Shown here in pieces: positions 1 through 7,791 of a DNA stretch of 64,000 bases. This DNA is from Eubacterium_Q sp002368685 (GTDB lineage Bacteria > Bacillota > Clostridia > Lachnospirales > Lachnospiraceae). The stretch spans positions 8,818 through 72,817 of the forward strand of contig CAMOCB010000008.1 of assembly GCA_946609985.1 (NCBI GenBank), read 5' to 3'. Under the pieces are notes generated by a model. That model had not been told where the DNA came from and did no database searches. It saw only the letters and a program-made list of their open reading frames with translations. The position numbers were made by a program, and so were the translations under genes. Numbering within the stretch: position 1 is the first letter of the stretch; every line of letters begins with the position of its first letter.

Positions 1-6
1 GTATTT

Positions 7-522
7 ATGTCAATGAATAATGTATGTTTTAGAGGTATTAGATTAAGCAAAATGGAAGATTACTATTACTCAAATGATGAGAAAACAGAAGCCTCCACTG
101 AGGGAGACTATTATAACGCCAAGCCTTATACCAGGGCTCAGTTTATTAAGGTTAGTCCTCATATAGACGAGAAAGTAAAGAGTATGAGGTGGTGCGGTGG
201 ATTTATAATTGTTTGTATGATTATAGATCTGATTAGAATATATCGAACAAATACTGAGTATGATATAGAGTCGTATTTTAAGTTAGTAGGTCTTCTATTT
301 GTGGGGTTACTTATACTTGAGGTAGTTGTTCAGATATGGGCTATACCTATCTGTAGTATTGTACAGCTTTTGCTATCTTCATTATTACTTTATAATTCTT
401 TCAAAGTAGGTACATTTCTGCTTCCTCCTGGAAATGCTATAATTGTGGCTTGCGCTATTCATATAGAACAGACATTGTATTTGGATAGAAAGTGGCAGAA
501 CTACAAGAGTATTAATTATTAA
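7..522 (+). CDS. Hypothetical multi-pass membrane protein (possibly 5'-incomplete)
   Basis: I do not recognise this protein. It reads up to 171 residues: a polar, acidic N-terminus with several tyrosines (residues 1-60), then hydrophobic helices near residues 63-78, 92-112, 114-130 and 140-152, ending in a short basic tail, so three or four membrane spans. No catalytic motif is visible. The frame is open to the first base of the window, so the true start may lie upstream. An internal ATG at 52 is an alternative, with only a distant AGAGG before it. It is followed by repeats rather than by another gene of the same operon. Confidence 0.5.
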   Translation: MSMNNVCFRGIRLSKMEDYYYSNDEKTEASTEGDYYNAKPYTRAQFIKVSPHIDEKVKSMRWCGGFIIVCMIIDLIRIYRTNTEYDIESYFKLVGLLFVGLLILEVVVQIWAIPICSIVQLLLSSLLLYNSFKVGTFLLPPGNAIIVACAIHIEQTLYLDRKWQNYKSINY

Positions 523-531
523 AATATAAGG

Positions 532-594
532 AATGACCCTATAAAAGTGAAAAATGACCCTATAAAGTCAAAAAGTGCCCCTATAAATGAATTA
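532..594. repeat. Three 21-nt direct repeats (AATGACCCTATAAA core)
   Basis: The core aatgaccctataaa starts at 532 and again at 553, and a variant agtgcccctataaa starts at 574, giving an exact 21-nt period. Short tandem units of this type are known at the ends of IS21-family elements, where the transposase binds. Calling this an IS21-end remnant is inference, because no istA or istB gene is present. Confidence 0.55.
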
Positions 595-636
595 GAGGAT
601 TATCTTGTTAAATAATAGGATAATCCTCTAATTCAT
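587..636. repeat. Perfect 18-bp inverted repeat
   Basis: The arm at 587-604 (atgaattagaggattatc) is the exact reverse complement of 619-636. Four further wobble or Watson-Crick pairs extend the stem inward and leave a small AT loop. There is no U-run after the right arm, so it is a poor intrinsic terminator by standard criteria. It directly follows the 21-nt repeats and may belong to the same relict element. Confidence 0.6.
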
Positions 637-651
637 GTGTGTAGAGTATCA

Positions 652-679
652 TTGACCATAATTAGTTGTAGATTACTAT
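652..679 (+). promoter_or_regulatory. Candidate sigma-A promoter of the TM2-asp23-nusB operon
   Basis: TTGACC at 652-657 is separated by 16 nt from TACTAT at 674-679, in AT-rich sequence about 60 nt before the TM2 start codon. It is the first plausible promoter after the inverted repeat. Called from pattern only. Confidence 0.4.
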
Positions 680-740
680 ATTTTTTGGTAAAATGACTAT
701 GTATGTTTTGAGAACTAATTATAGTTTTGTCGAGGTTAAA

Positions 741-1148
741 ATGAGCATATTAAAGAAGAATAAAAATATAGCCGGAGTACTTGCAATATTCCTTGGAACT
801 CTAGGAATACATCGTTTTTATATGGGAGAGTGGAAGCTTGGACTAGCATATCTACTGTTCTTTTGGACGGGTGTACCTACTATCCTTGGTATCATAGATG
901 GCGCTAGATATTTCACAGAGTTGGCGGACGAAGCTCCGGATGTAGATTCTGTAAATAATACTGAATCCTCAAAAGATTCAGAAACAAATTTAGAAAAAGC
1001 AGAATCATCTGATATAAATGAAAGTGTTATAGAAGAAGATAATGATAATACTATAGATAAAGATACGGACGACTATATAGAAGAAAGCATAAAAGAAACA
1101 GTAATAGAATCCGATGAATCAATAGAAGAAAACCAGGAGGACAAATAA
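741..1148 (+). CDS. TM2-domain membrane protein with acidic tail
   Basis: This is a TM2-domain protein. Two hydrophobic helices (about residues 11-26 and 34-52) surround the signature GTLGIHRFYMG and end in GIIDG. The remaining 80 residues form an acidic, Ser/Asp/Glu-rich cytoplasmic tail without a recognisable fold. TM2 proteins are widespread and mostly uncharacterised. I place the start at ATG 741, preceded by GAGG at 732-735, rather than at an in-frame ATG at 693, because the earlier start adds residues unlike the family and lies in the promoter region. The stop codon directly abuts the start of asp23, whose Shine-Dalgarno AGGAGG (1135-1140) lies inside this gene, so the two are probably translationally coupled. 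Confidence 0.8.
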   Translation: MSILKKNKNIAGVLAIFLGTLGIHRFYMGEWKLGLAYLLFFWTGVPTILGIIDGARYFTELADEAPDVDSVNNTESSKDSETNLEKAESSDINESVIEEDNDNTIDKDTDDYIEESIKETVIESDESIEENQEDK

Positions 1149-1529
1149 ATGTCAGAATCAAACAATATAAATCTAGAAACAAATGAATTAGATAACGGTG
1201 GAATCATTCAGATAGCAGATGATGTTGTTTCCAGTATAGTTGGACTTGCCTGCACTGAGGTTGAGGGAGTTGCAAAGCTATCTGGTGGAATAACACGTGA
1301 TATCGTTGCAAAGCTTGGAAAGAACAACCTTTCTAAAGGTATCGTAGTTGATTATTCAGAAGATAAGAAGCTGAATATCAACATTTCCGTTATCATCAAG
1401 TTTGGTTATAACATCGTTGAGGTTTCTAAGGAAATCCAAGAGAAGGTTAAGCAGACACTCCTTACTATGACAGGTATGGAATGTAATGTTATCAATGTTA
1501 AGGTTTCTGCTATCGATTTTTCAGAATAA
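1149..1529 (+). CDS. Asp23/Gls24 family envelope stress protein
   Basis: A 126-residue member of the Asp23/Gls24 (DUF322) family. Family features include the early IADDVVSSIVGLACTEVEGV segment, the central beta-strand IVVDYSEDKKLNINISVIIKFG, and the C-terminal helix and strand around MTGMECNVINVKVSAIDF. Family members are small cytoplasmic proteins, some anchored at the membrane, linked to alkaline and cell-envelope stress. In many Clostridia the gene sits immediately before nusB, as here with a 12-nt gap. The upstream TM2 protein could supply a membrane link, but that is inference. Confidence 0.88.
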   Translation: MSESNNINLETNELDNGGIIQIADDVVSSIVGLACTEVEGVAKLSGGITRDIVAKLGKNNLSKGIVVDYSEDKKLNINISVIIKFGYNIVEVSKEIQEKVKQTLLTMTGMECNVINVKVSAIDFSE

Positions 1530-1541
1530 AAGGACAAGAAA

Positions 1542-1946
1542 ATGACAAGACACGAACTAAGAGAGAGAATATTTCAAACTATTTTTCAGATTCCCTTCTA
1601 TGAGGATGAGCTTCCTGAGATAGATGTGACATCCGCCGATGATCCAACAGAAGAGGACATCGCAACTGATAAGGAGAAGGAATACATTGCTTCAAAAGCA
1701 GCAGATATCAAGGCTCACATCAGTGAGATAGATGCTGAGATTGAGGCTCATAGCAATGGCTGGAAGGTTAAGAGAATTGGAAAGAGTGAGCTTGCAATAC
1801 TTAGGCTTGCGGTTTATGAGATAAAGTTTGATGATGATATTCCAGATAAGGTTGCTGTAAATGAGGCTATCGAACTCGCAAAAGCTTATTCAGATGAAAA
1901 AGCATCTAAATTCATCAATGGAGTGCTGTCAGGACTGTTATCATAG
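1542..1946 (+). CDS. nusB: Transcription antitermination factor NusB
   Basis: This 134-residue all-helical protein matches NusB from end to end. It opens with the characteristic MTRHELRERIFQTIFQ and contains the conserved C-terminal segment LAILRLAVYEIKFDDDIPDKVAVNEAIELAKAYSDEKASKFINGVLS. NusB binds boxA RNA with NusE (ribosomal protein S10) and supports processive rRNA transcription. Residues 20-60 are acidic and variable, as is common in clostridial orthologues. It lies between asp23 and xseA in the usual order, 59 nt before xseA. Confidence 0.95.
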   Translation: MTRHELRERIFQTIFQIPFYEDELPEIDVTSADDPTEEDIATDKEKEYIASKAADIKAHISEIDAEIEAHSNGWKVKRIGKSELAILRLAVYEIKFDDDIPDKVAVNEAIELAKAYSDEKASKFINGVLSGLLS

Positions 1947-2004
1947 TAAGTCTTATAAATGACATTAATTCTAAGTGTAACCTGACGATTGACGTGGAGT
2001 AACA

Positions 2005-3306
2005 ATGGCTGACGGAAATAAGATATATTCAGTTTCAGAAATATTTAAATACATAAATGTTCTAATGGCCAAGGATATAGTTTTGAGCGAGGTTCGGATC
2101 AAGGGCGAGATAACAGGTTATTCCGCTCCAGCATCTGGCCACATCTATTTCAGCCTCAAGGAGAAGGGCAAGGATGGATGGGGTAGACCTAAGGACTATA
2201 TAATTAAATGTGCCAAGTTCGGTCACAATAAGGACAAGAACTGCAAGGTTGAAATGGCTGACGGCAAGGTTGTGACGATTATTGGTAAGGTGGCGACCTA
2301 CGAGAGCCGAAGCGAGGTTCAGGTTGTTGTATCCAGCATATTCGATAATAACGAAGTGGGCGCAGCCAAGGCCGAATATGAAATGCGAAGAAAACGCTTA
2401 TCAGCAGAGGGACTTTTCGATGATGCCCACAAGAAGCCGATTCCGGCATTTCCGAAGTCTATTGGTATCGTAACTTCATCCACGGGTGCCGTAAGATACG
2501 ACATCCAGAAGGAAGTAGATAAGAAGAATCCTTACGTAAAGCTTTATCTGTACCATGCTCTGGTTCAAGGACCTGGTGCTGCTGAGCAGATAGTAAAAGG
2601 TATAGAGTACTTTGATAAGAAGACGGATGTTGATATCATCATTATTGGCCGAGGCGGTGGTAGTAGTGAAGAGCTCGGACCTTTCGATGAAGAGATAGTA
2701 GTAAGGGCTGTATATAATGCTGAGAAGCCTATAATCGCTGGTACCGGTCATGAGGTGCATTTCACACTTGCGGACTATGCGGCGGATCTCAGAGCTTCGA
2801 CACCTACGATGGCGGCGAGTGATGCGGTGCATGATGTAGTTCAGGATCTGAAGGATATAGAAAACCTTCGGAAAGGAATTACGTACAGTACGTCGCAGAT
2901 AGTTAAGCTATATCGTCACAGGGTTGAAAGCCTTGAGCTAAGCATAAAACAGCATAACCCAGTTCAGAAGCTCAAGGTTATGGAAGAGAATCTGAAGCGT
3001 ATGGTCGAACAGCTTGACTATAATATGACTCGTATTTACGAGAATAAGGCAAATAGGCTGACAGATCTCAGTAAAGACCTTCGAGATAACATGTCCCGAA
3101 AGCTGGAATCCTACCAGAATAGACTAGATAGGGAAATGGTTAGACTTGAGGCGATGAATCCCCAGGCGAAGCTGACAGGCGGTTTTGGATATATCGAGAA
3201 AGACGGTAATCCAGTAGACTCTGTAAAGGTTGTTCGTGAGGGGGATGAGATAAGGATCACGCTTCATGATGGTGAGATAGTTGCAGCGGTTAAATCAACT
3301 AAGTAA
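2005..3306 (+). CDS. xseA: Exodeoxyribonuclease VII large subunit
   Basis: XseA, 433 residues. An OB-fold nucleic-acid-binding domain occupies about residues 5-110 (YSVSEIFKYINVLMAKD, then VRIKGEI and HIYFSLK). The catalytic domain follows, with IGIVTSSTGAVRYDI, the glycine-rich GRGGGSSEEL at 215-224, and GTGHEVHFTLADYAADLRASTPTMAA to residue 271. A coiled-coil region (about 280-385) is expected to bind XseB, and a short C-terminal beta segment follows. With XseB it degrades single-stranded DNA from both ends. A weak GGAG precedes the ATG. The xseB gene follows after 104 nt. Confidence 0.96.
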   Translation: MADGNKIYSVSEIFKYINVLMAKDIVLSEVRIKGEITGYSAPASGHIYFSLKEKGKDGWGRPKDYIIKCAKFGHNKDKNCKVEMADGKVVTIIGKVATYESRSEVQVVVSSIFDNNEVGAAKAEYEMRRKRLSAEGLFDDAHKKPIPAFPKSIGIVTSSTGAVRYDIQKEVDKKNPYVKLYLYHALVQGPGAAEQIVKGIEYFDKKTDVDIIIIGRGGGSSEELGPFDEEIVVRAVYNAEKPIIAGTGHEVHFTLADYAADLRASTPTMAASDAVHDVVQDLKDIENLRKGITYSTSQIVKLYRHRVESLELSIKQHNPVQKLKVMEENLKRMVEQLDYNMTRIYENKANRLTDLSKDLRDNMSRKLESYQNRLDREMVRLEAMNPQAKLTGGFGYIEKDGNPVDSVKVVREGDEIRITLHDGEIVAAVKSTK

Positions 3307-3410
3307 TATCGAAACTAAAATATATATTTAAGTTGTTAAGAATAAAACAGAGGCATATAGCTAAAATAATAAAGATATAAGAGATATAAAGCATAATAAG
3401 GATAGAAAAA

Positions 3411-3614
3411 ATGAGCGATAAGAAAGAATTTGACGTAGAGAAGGGCCTAGCTCGTCTCGAAGAAATAAATAACCAGCTTAGCACAGGTGATGTAGCTCTG
3501 GGCGATGCTATGAAGCTTTACAAGGAAGGTATGGAACTCGCTGCTAAATGTAAAGAAAGCATAGAAGGTGTTAAGCAGGAGATAGAAGTTATAAATGCAA
3601 CTGATGCAAACTAG
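3411..3614 (+). CDS. xseB: Exodeoxyribonuclease VII small subunit
   Basis: A 67-residue protein with the XseB signature: FDVEKGLARLEEINNQL, then the conserved LGDAMKLYKEGMELAAKC. The fold is a helical hairpin that binds the coiled coil of XseA, several copies per large subunit. The acidic start and short length are normal. It sits between xseA and ispA, the common Firmicute order. The start ATG follows GGATAG, a weak ribosome-binding site. Confidence 0.93.
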   Translation: MSDKKEFDVEKGLARLEEINNQLSTGDVALGDAMKLYKEGMELAAKCKESIEGVKQEIEVINATDAN

Positions 3615-3619
3615 GCATA

Positions 3620-3700
3620 AGATAAGATCAAGCTGTTTTTGACATCTTGTAAATGCAAGAATTTATAACCTGGAAGCTTTCAGACTGGAGGATCTTATCT
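3620..3700 (+). promoter_or_regulatory. Possible RBS-occluding stem upstream of ispA
   Basis: The arm agataagatc (3620-3629) is exactly complementary to gatcttatct (3691-3700), which lies between the GGAG of ispA and its ATG at 3702. An inner aagct/agctt pairing (3630-3634 with 3675-3679) and a small cttg/caag hairpin (3646-3659) could complete the fold, leaving the Shine-Dalgarno in a bulge. Seen by eye only; function is inferred. Confidence 0.3.
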
Positions 3701-3701
3701 G

Positions 3702-4646
3702 ATGAACCTTAGTAATATAACAAATGAAATAGAACAGATTATAACAGAAGCCTTGCCGGATGCGAGTAAATATCCTTCGCATATCGTCGAGGCTATGAAT
3801 TATGCTATGACAGCGGGAGGAAAGAGAATCAGACCGGTTTTCATGTTCCTTACGTATGCGGCTGTGTCAGATGCTAATCTTAAGTCAGAATACCTTTTAT
3901 CAGAAGATGAGCTCCTAAAAGGCTTCCTGGCCGCCATAGAAATGATACACACGCATTCGCTTATACATGACGACCTGCCAGCCCTTGATAACGACTCAGT
4001 TCGACGTGGCCGTCCAACAGTTCATGTTCAGTTTGATGAATCAACAGCTATACTGGCTGGCGATGCGCTTCTTAATAGAGCCTATGAGACCTGCAATCTT
4101 GCATTTGATGCCGGGCTAGATTCGTTAAAAGATGAGGATGAACTGTCCTACAGAAAAGCCTTTCAGGACTCACTTCGAATCCTGGCAGACAAAACCGGTA
4201 TCAATGGTATGCTCGGTGGTCAGGGGCTTGATGTAGAGCTCTCCGGTCAGGCGATGACGGATGAGCAGCGTGATTACATCAATAAGAAGAAGACCTGCGC
4301 CCTTATAGAAGCTCCGATTATGATAGGAGCAACACTGGCTGGGGCAGACAGTATCGTAATAGATGAGCTCGAGAGAGCGGGCGAAATGATCGGTATGGCA
4401 TTTCAGGTTGAGGATGATATCCTGGACGTTATAGGCGACGCTGAGAAGCTTGGCAAGGATGTACACCAGGACCAGCGTAATGAGAAGAATACTTACGTTG
4501 CCAGATACGGAATTGATGCCGCAAGGGAGTATGTTAAGGAAGAAAGTGGAAAGGCGGTTGACATAATTTCAAACAGCCTGTCTGATAATGATTACAGAGC
4601 TCTACTAATTGAGCTGATCAACTCTCTGGTTTATAGAGAATCCTAG
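3702..4646 (+). CDS. ispA: Polyprenyl (farnesyl/geranylgeranyl) diphosphate synthase
   Basis: A trans-isoprenyl diphosphate synthase of 314 residues. It condenses isopentenyl diphosphate with allylic diphosphates to make C15 or C20 precursors. Key sites are GGKRIRP (about 39-45), the first aspartate-rich motif in HDDLPALDND starting at D90, and the second motif DDILD (D238, D239, D242). The KT pair in NKKKTCALIEAP is also conserved. Position between xseB and dxs is the standard Firmicute arrangement for ispA. Product chain length cannot be settled from the sequence. A start at 3702 fits the upstream GGAGG-like site. Confidence 0.93.
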   Translation: MNLSNITNEIEQIITEALPDASKYPSHIVEAMNYAMTAGGKRIRPVFMFLTYAAVSDANLKSEYLLSEDELLKGFLAAIEMIHTHSLIHDDLPALDNDSVRRGRPTVHVQFDESTAILAGDALLNRAYETCNLAFDAGLDSLKDEDELSYRKAFQDSLRILADKTGINGMLGGQGLDVELSGQAMTDEQRDYINKKKTCALIEAPIMIGATLAGADSIVIDELERAGEMIGMAFQVEDDILDVIGDAEKLGKDVHQDQRNEKNTYVARYGIDAAREYVKEESGKAVDIISNSLSDNDYRALLIELINSLVYRES

Positions 4647-4733
4647 ACATAACGATTATTCGAAGTAAATAAATTATTTGATTGTTTATGAATATAAGAT
4701 ATGCTGTATCACAGCATTAGTTGGAGAGAAGTT

Positions 4734-6632
4734 TTGAGTATACTAGACCGAATAAATCACGAAAATGACATAAAGAATATAGATATGTCCGATATGCCGG
4801 AGCTGGCTGCGGAGATAAGAGCCTTTATCATCGCAAATGTAGCTAAGACCGGTGGACATCTGGCCTCCAATCTTGGTGCAGTCGAACTAACCATGGCGCT
4901 TCATAGATGTATGAATCTTCCAAACGACAAGATTATATTCGACGTTGGTCACCAGTCCTATACCCATAAGATTCTGACGGGCAGGAAGGATGATTTTTAC
5001 AAACTCCGTACATATGGAGGAATCAGCGGTTTTCCTAAGACCTGCGAGTCTTCTTCGGATGCCTTTAATACAGGACATAGTTCCACCTCTATATCTGCTG
5101 CATTTGGACTTGCTAAGGCCCGCGAACTGAGTGGTTCGCATGAGAGGATAGCGGCAGTTATCGGCGATGGTTCTATGACGGGCGGTATGGTTTACGAGGC
5201 GCTGGATCAGATAGCGTCCCTTAAGTCTAACTGTCTGATTGTACTAAATGATAATGAGATGTCGATTTCCGAAAATGTCGGCGGGCTCTCAAGCACTCTC
5301 AGTAAGTTCAGAGTTGGTAAGTCCTACAATGAACTGAAGTCAAATGTGGAAAATGCTCTGCTGGATATACCTACTGTAGGTCAGAAGGTGGCAAAAGGAA
5401 TCAAGAAGTCAAAGGATTCCATCAAGAATCTGATTGTGCCAGGAACCATATTCGGAGATATGGGTATAACCTATCTTGGACCTATTGATGGCCATGATAC
5501 AGAGAAGATGGTCGAGATATTCGAGAGAGCTTTTAGACTGAACCGTCCTGTGATAGTACATATCAAGACGGTTAAGGGTAAAGGCTATAGGTTTGCTGAA
5601 AGGTACCCGGAGCATTTCCATGGAGTTGGTCCTTTCAATCCTGAAACAGGTAAATCAACCAAGACTAAGTCTAGTGACAGTTATACAGATATATTTGCTA
5701 AGAAGCTTGTTAAGCTGGGAGAGAAGAATGATAAGATCCTAGCGATTACTGCTGCCATGAGTAGAGGTACTGGAGTCAGGTCGTTCCAGAAGGCATTTCC
5801 AGATAGATGCTTTGACGTTGGAATAGCGGAGCAGCATGCGCTGACCTTTGCGGCAGGACTTGCTGCAGGAGGCTTCATCCCTGTAGTTGCGATATATAGC
5901 TCATTCCTTCAGAGAGGTTATGATCAGCTGCTTCACGATGTAGCACTCCAGAAGCTTCATGTGATAGTTATGATAGATCGCTCCGGTATAGTTGGTGAAG
6001 ATGGCGAGACTCATATGGGTATATATGATACGGCTTATCTCAGGAGTATACCGAATCTTACAGTGATTGCTCCTAAGGGAGCAAAAGAGCTGGAAGAGGC
6101 GATGGACTTTGCCATTGCGCATGATGGACCTGTTGCTATTAAGTATCCTAAGGGCGCAGCGTACGAAGGCCTGAATGATAAGAACTTCCAGTTTATCGAG
6201 GGACGTTCTGAAGTTATCAATTTCAGCTCTCAGGTAGGCGAAGCTAGCTGCAAGTCACTGGCGATAATGGCGGTTGGCAGTATGGTTAAGACTGGGGTTG
6301 AGATAAGAGATAGACTTAAAGAAGAGACAGGTTATGAGCCTCAGCTAATTAGTGTAAGGTTCATCAATCCTCTTGATGTTGAGCGAATACGCGAGACAGC
6401 AGAAGAGTTTGATTATATAGCTGTTCTGGAGGAATCAATAAAGCGAGGTAGCGTTGGTGAAGCAGTTGGATATGAAATCGCCTCTCTGAATTCAGAGAAA
6501 AAAGCCAAACTGCTGCATTACTGCATTGAGGCAGAAACTGTTCAGCACGGAAGCGTAAATCGTCTGAAGTCAGAACTTGGACTAGATACAGAGTCGATTT
6601 ATAAGGATATTTATCATGAGGTGACAAAATAA
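4734..6632 (+). CDS. dxs: 1-deoxy-D-xylulose-5-phosphate synthase
   Basis: Dxs condenses pyruvate and glyceraldehyde 3-phosphate, using thiamine diphosphate, at the entry of the MEP isoprenoid pathway. Visible landmarks are GGHLASNLG, the thiamine-binding GDGSMTGG with LNDNEMSIS, then HIKTVKGKGY, and the transketolase-like pyrimidine domain with GIAEQHALTFAAGLA. A C-terminal transketolase domain follows. I choose a TTG start at 4734, giving 632 residues, because GGAGAG lies at 4723-4728 and family members begin at this point; an in-frame ATG at 4701 adds 11 unlike residues. The stop codon overlaps the next gene's ATG by one base (TAATG). Confidence 0.95.
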   Translation: MSILDRINHENDIKNIDMSDMPELAAEIRAFIIANVAKTGGHLASNLGAVELTMALHRCMNLPNDKIIFDVGHQSYTHKILTGRKDDFYKLRTYGGISGFPKTCESSSDAFNTGHSSTSISAAFGLAKARELSGSHERIAAVIGDGSMTGGMVYEALDQIASLKSNCLIVLNDNEMSISENVGGLSSTLSKFRVGKSYNELKSNVENALLDIPTVGQKVAKGIKKSKDSIKNLIVPGTIFGDMGITYLGPIDGHDTEKMVEIFERAFRLNRPVIVHIKTVKGKGYRFAERYPEHFHGVGPFNPETGKSTKTKSSDSYTDIFAKKLVKLGEKNDKILAITAAMSRGTGVRSFQKAFPDRCFDVGIAEQHALTFAAGLAAGGFIPVVAIYSSFLQRGYDQLLHDVALQKLHVIVMIDRSGIVGEDGETHMGIYDTAYLRSIPNLTVIAPKGAKELEEAMDFAIAHDGPVAIKYPKGAAYEGLNDKNFQFIEGRSEVINFSSQVGEASCKSLAIMAVGSMVKTGVEIRDRLKEETGYEPQLISVRFINPLDVERIRETAEEFDYIAVLEESIKRGSVGEAVGYEIASLNSEKKAKLLHYCIEAETVQHGSVNRLKSELGLDTESIYKDIYHEVTK

Positions 6633-7069
6633 TGTTAAATGTATACTATGGCGATATGGATGAGGCCATATATAATACAGCGGTGTATTTTAAAAATACA
6701 TATGAGGATAAATGGATAACCTCTCCATTAGGAATAAAAATGATTAAGGATATTGATAAGTCTGATGTTGTAGGTCCATCCCTTATAGAAAGTCCTGTCT
6801 TAGGGGCCATTTCACCACTTCAATTATCGGGTGGTGTTAAGACATTATTGCTGATAGCAAATGATAGAAAGCATATTTTTAATGCTTCAACGTGTGGTGA
6901 TAATTGTGCCAAATGGCTTCTTGAAATTGCAAAGGATAGAAAAGTTGTCATTAATTTAAGACATTTAATGGATTTTGGAAGTGATGATTTTAAAATAAAA
7001 ATATTGAACAATGGTGTTATTGCTAAAAATATGCATGATGTTGTTCTGAATGCTGGAGAATATGTTTAA
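6632..7069 (+). CDS. DUF4869 family protein
   Basis: A 145-residue protein I recognise as DUF4869, a family of unknown function common in gut and rumen Firmicutes. Family-like segments are the opening LNVYYGDMDEAIYNTAVYFK, the central SPVLGAISPLQLSGGVKTLL, and NASTCGDNCAKWLLEIA followed by NLRHLMDFG. No signal peptide or membrane span is seen. Base composition is noticeably more AT-rich than dxs or tlyA, and the gene breaks the usual dxs-tlyA order, so acquisition by transfer is likely. Its ATG overlaps the dxs stop, which would couple its translation to dxs. DUF4869 genes are often next to a P-loop protein like the following gene, suggesting a functional pair. Confidence 0.75.
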   Translation: MLNVYYGDMDEAIYNTAVYFKNTYEDKWITSPLGIKMIKDIDKSDVVGPSLIESPVLGAISPLQLSGGVKTLLLIANDRKHIFNASTCGDNCAKWLLEIAKDRKVVINLRHLMDFGSDDFKIKILNNGVIAKNMHDVVLNAGEYV

Positions 7070-7078
7070 GGGGAATAA

Positions 7079-7579
7079 ATGAAGGGTATTCAAAAAGTAA
7101 GAATATTTAATAAAAAAATTAAATACGATTTTGAATTGAGTAGAAATATTACTGTAATACGAGGAGACAGTGGTACAGGAAAAACATCGCTTTATGATAT
7201 GATTGCTGAATATACAAGATTGGGTAAGGAAAGTGGCGTAAATATTGAATGTAAGAAAAATTGCGTAGCTTTAACTGACACTAATTGGGAATCGCAGCTA
7301 AAGGGGTTTAAAAACTCAATCGTTTTTATTGATGAGGGATTTAAAGAGATTAATTCTCCTAAATTCGCAAAGCTAATTAAAAATAGTGATAACTATTATG
7401 TGATTTTTAATCGTGAGAATTTATATGAGCTTCCATATAGTGTAGAAGAAATATATCAGATTAAAACTAGCGGAAAACTTCATACTCTCAAAAAAATATA
7501 TTCACATAATAGAAAATACATTTATTCTGGAAACAATAATAGCATTTCAGGTATTAAAGTTATATTGACGGAAGATTAG
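7079..7579 (+). CDS. P-loop ATP-binding protein, C-terminally truncated
   Basis: Partner of the DUF4869 gene, 166 residues, with a Walker A motif GDSGTGKTS near residue 30 and a Walker B-like NSIVFIDEGF near 83-92. It starts ten bases after the preceding stop, with GGGG-A upstream. The open frame ends just after VILTED. A different frame then continues with protein-like sequence to 7721, and homologues as I remember them are roughly twice as long. I therefore read this as a gene damaged by an internal deletion with a frame change, rather than a natural short form. Function is unknown. The AT-rich composition matches the preceding gene. Confidence 0.65.
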   Translation: MKGIQKVRIFNKKIKYDFELSRNITVIRGDSGTGKTSLYDMIAEYTRLGKESGVNIECKKNCVALTDTNWESQLKGFKNSIVFIDEGFKEINSPKFAKLIKNSDNYYVIFNRENLYELPYSVEEIYQIKTSGKLHTLKKIYSHNRKYIYSGNNNSISGIKVILTED

Positions 7580-7721
7580 TTGGGAACAGTTCTTTACAGC
7601 ATATTTAAAACAGATTACAAAAGATAAGATCTATAAATATTCTAAATCCCGACTTGGAAAATACTATAAAACTAAGGTGAATGAAAAGAAGATATTAAGT
7701 CAGATAATGCAAATAAAATGA
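7572..7721 (+). pseudogene. Displaced C-terminal remnant of the P-loop protein
   Basis: Reading from 7572 in the +1 frame relative to the preceding gene gives about 49 sense codons, including SWEQFFTAYLKQITKD and KYSKSRLGKYYK, ending at TGA 7719-7721. It has no start codon or ribosome-binding site of its own. Its composition and motifs look like the conserved tail of the same ATP-binding family, so it is most simply the 3' end of the truncated gene. Confidence 0.5.
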
Positions 7722-7791
7722 TATCTAGTAAGTGTATTATTAAACGAAAGGACTATTTGGTGATTTATTCTTAAATCACATTAATGTATAG

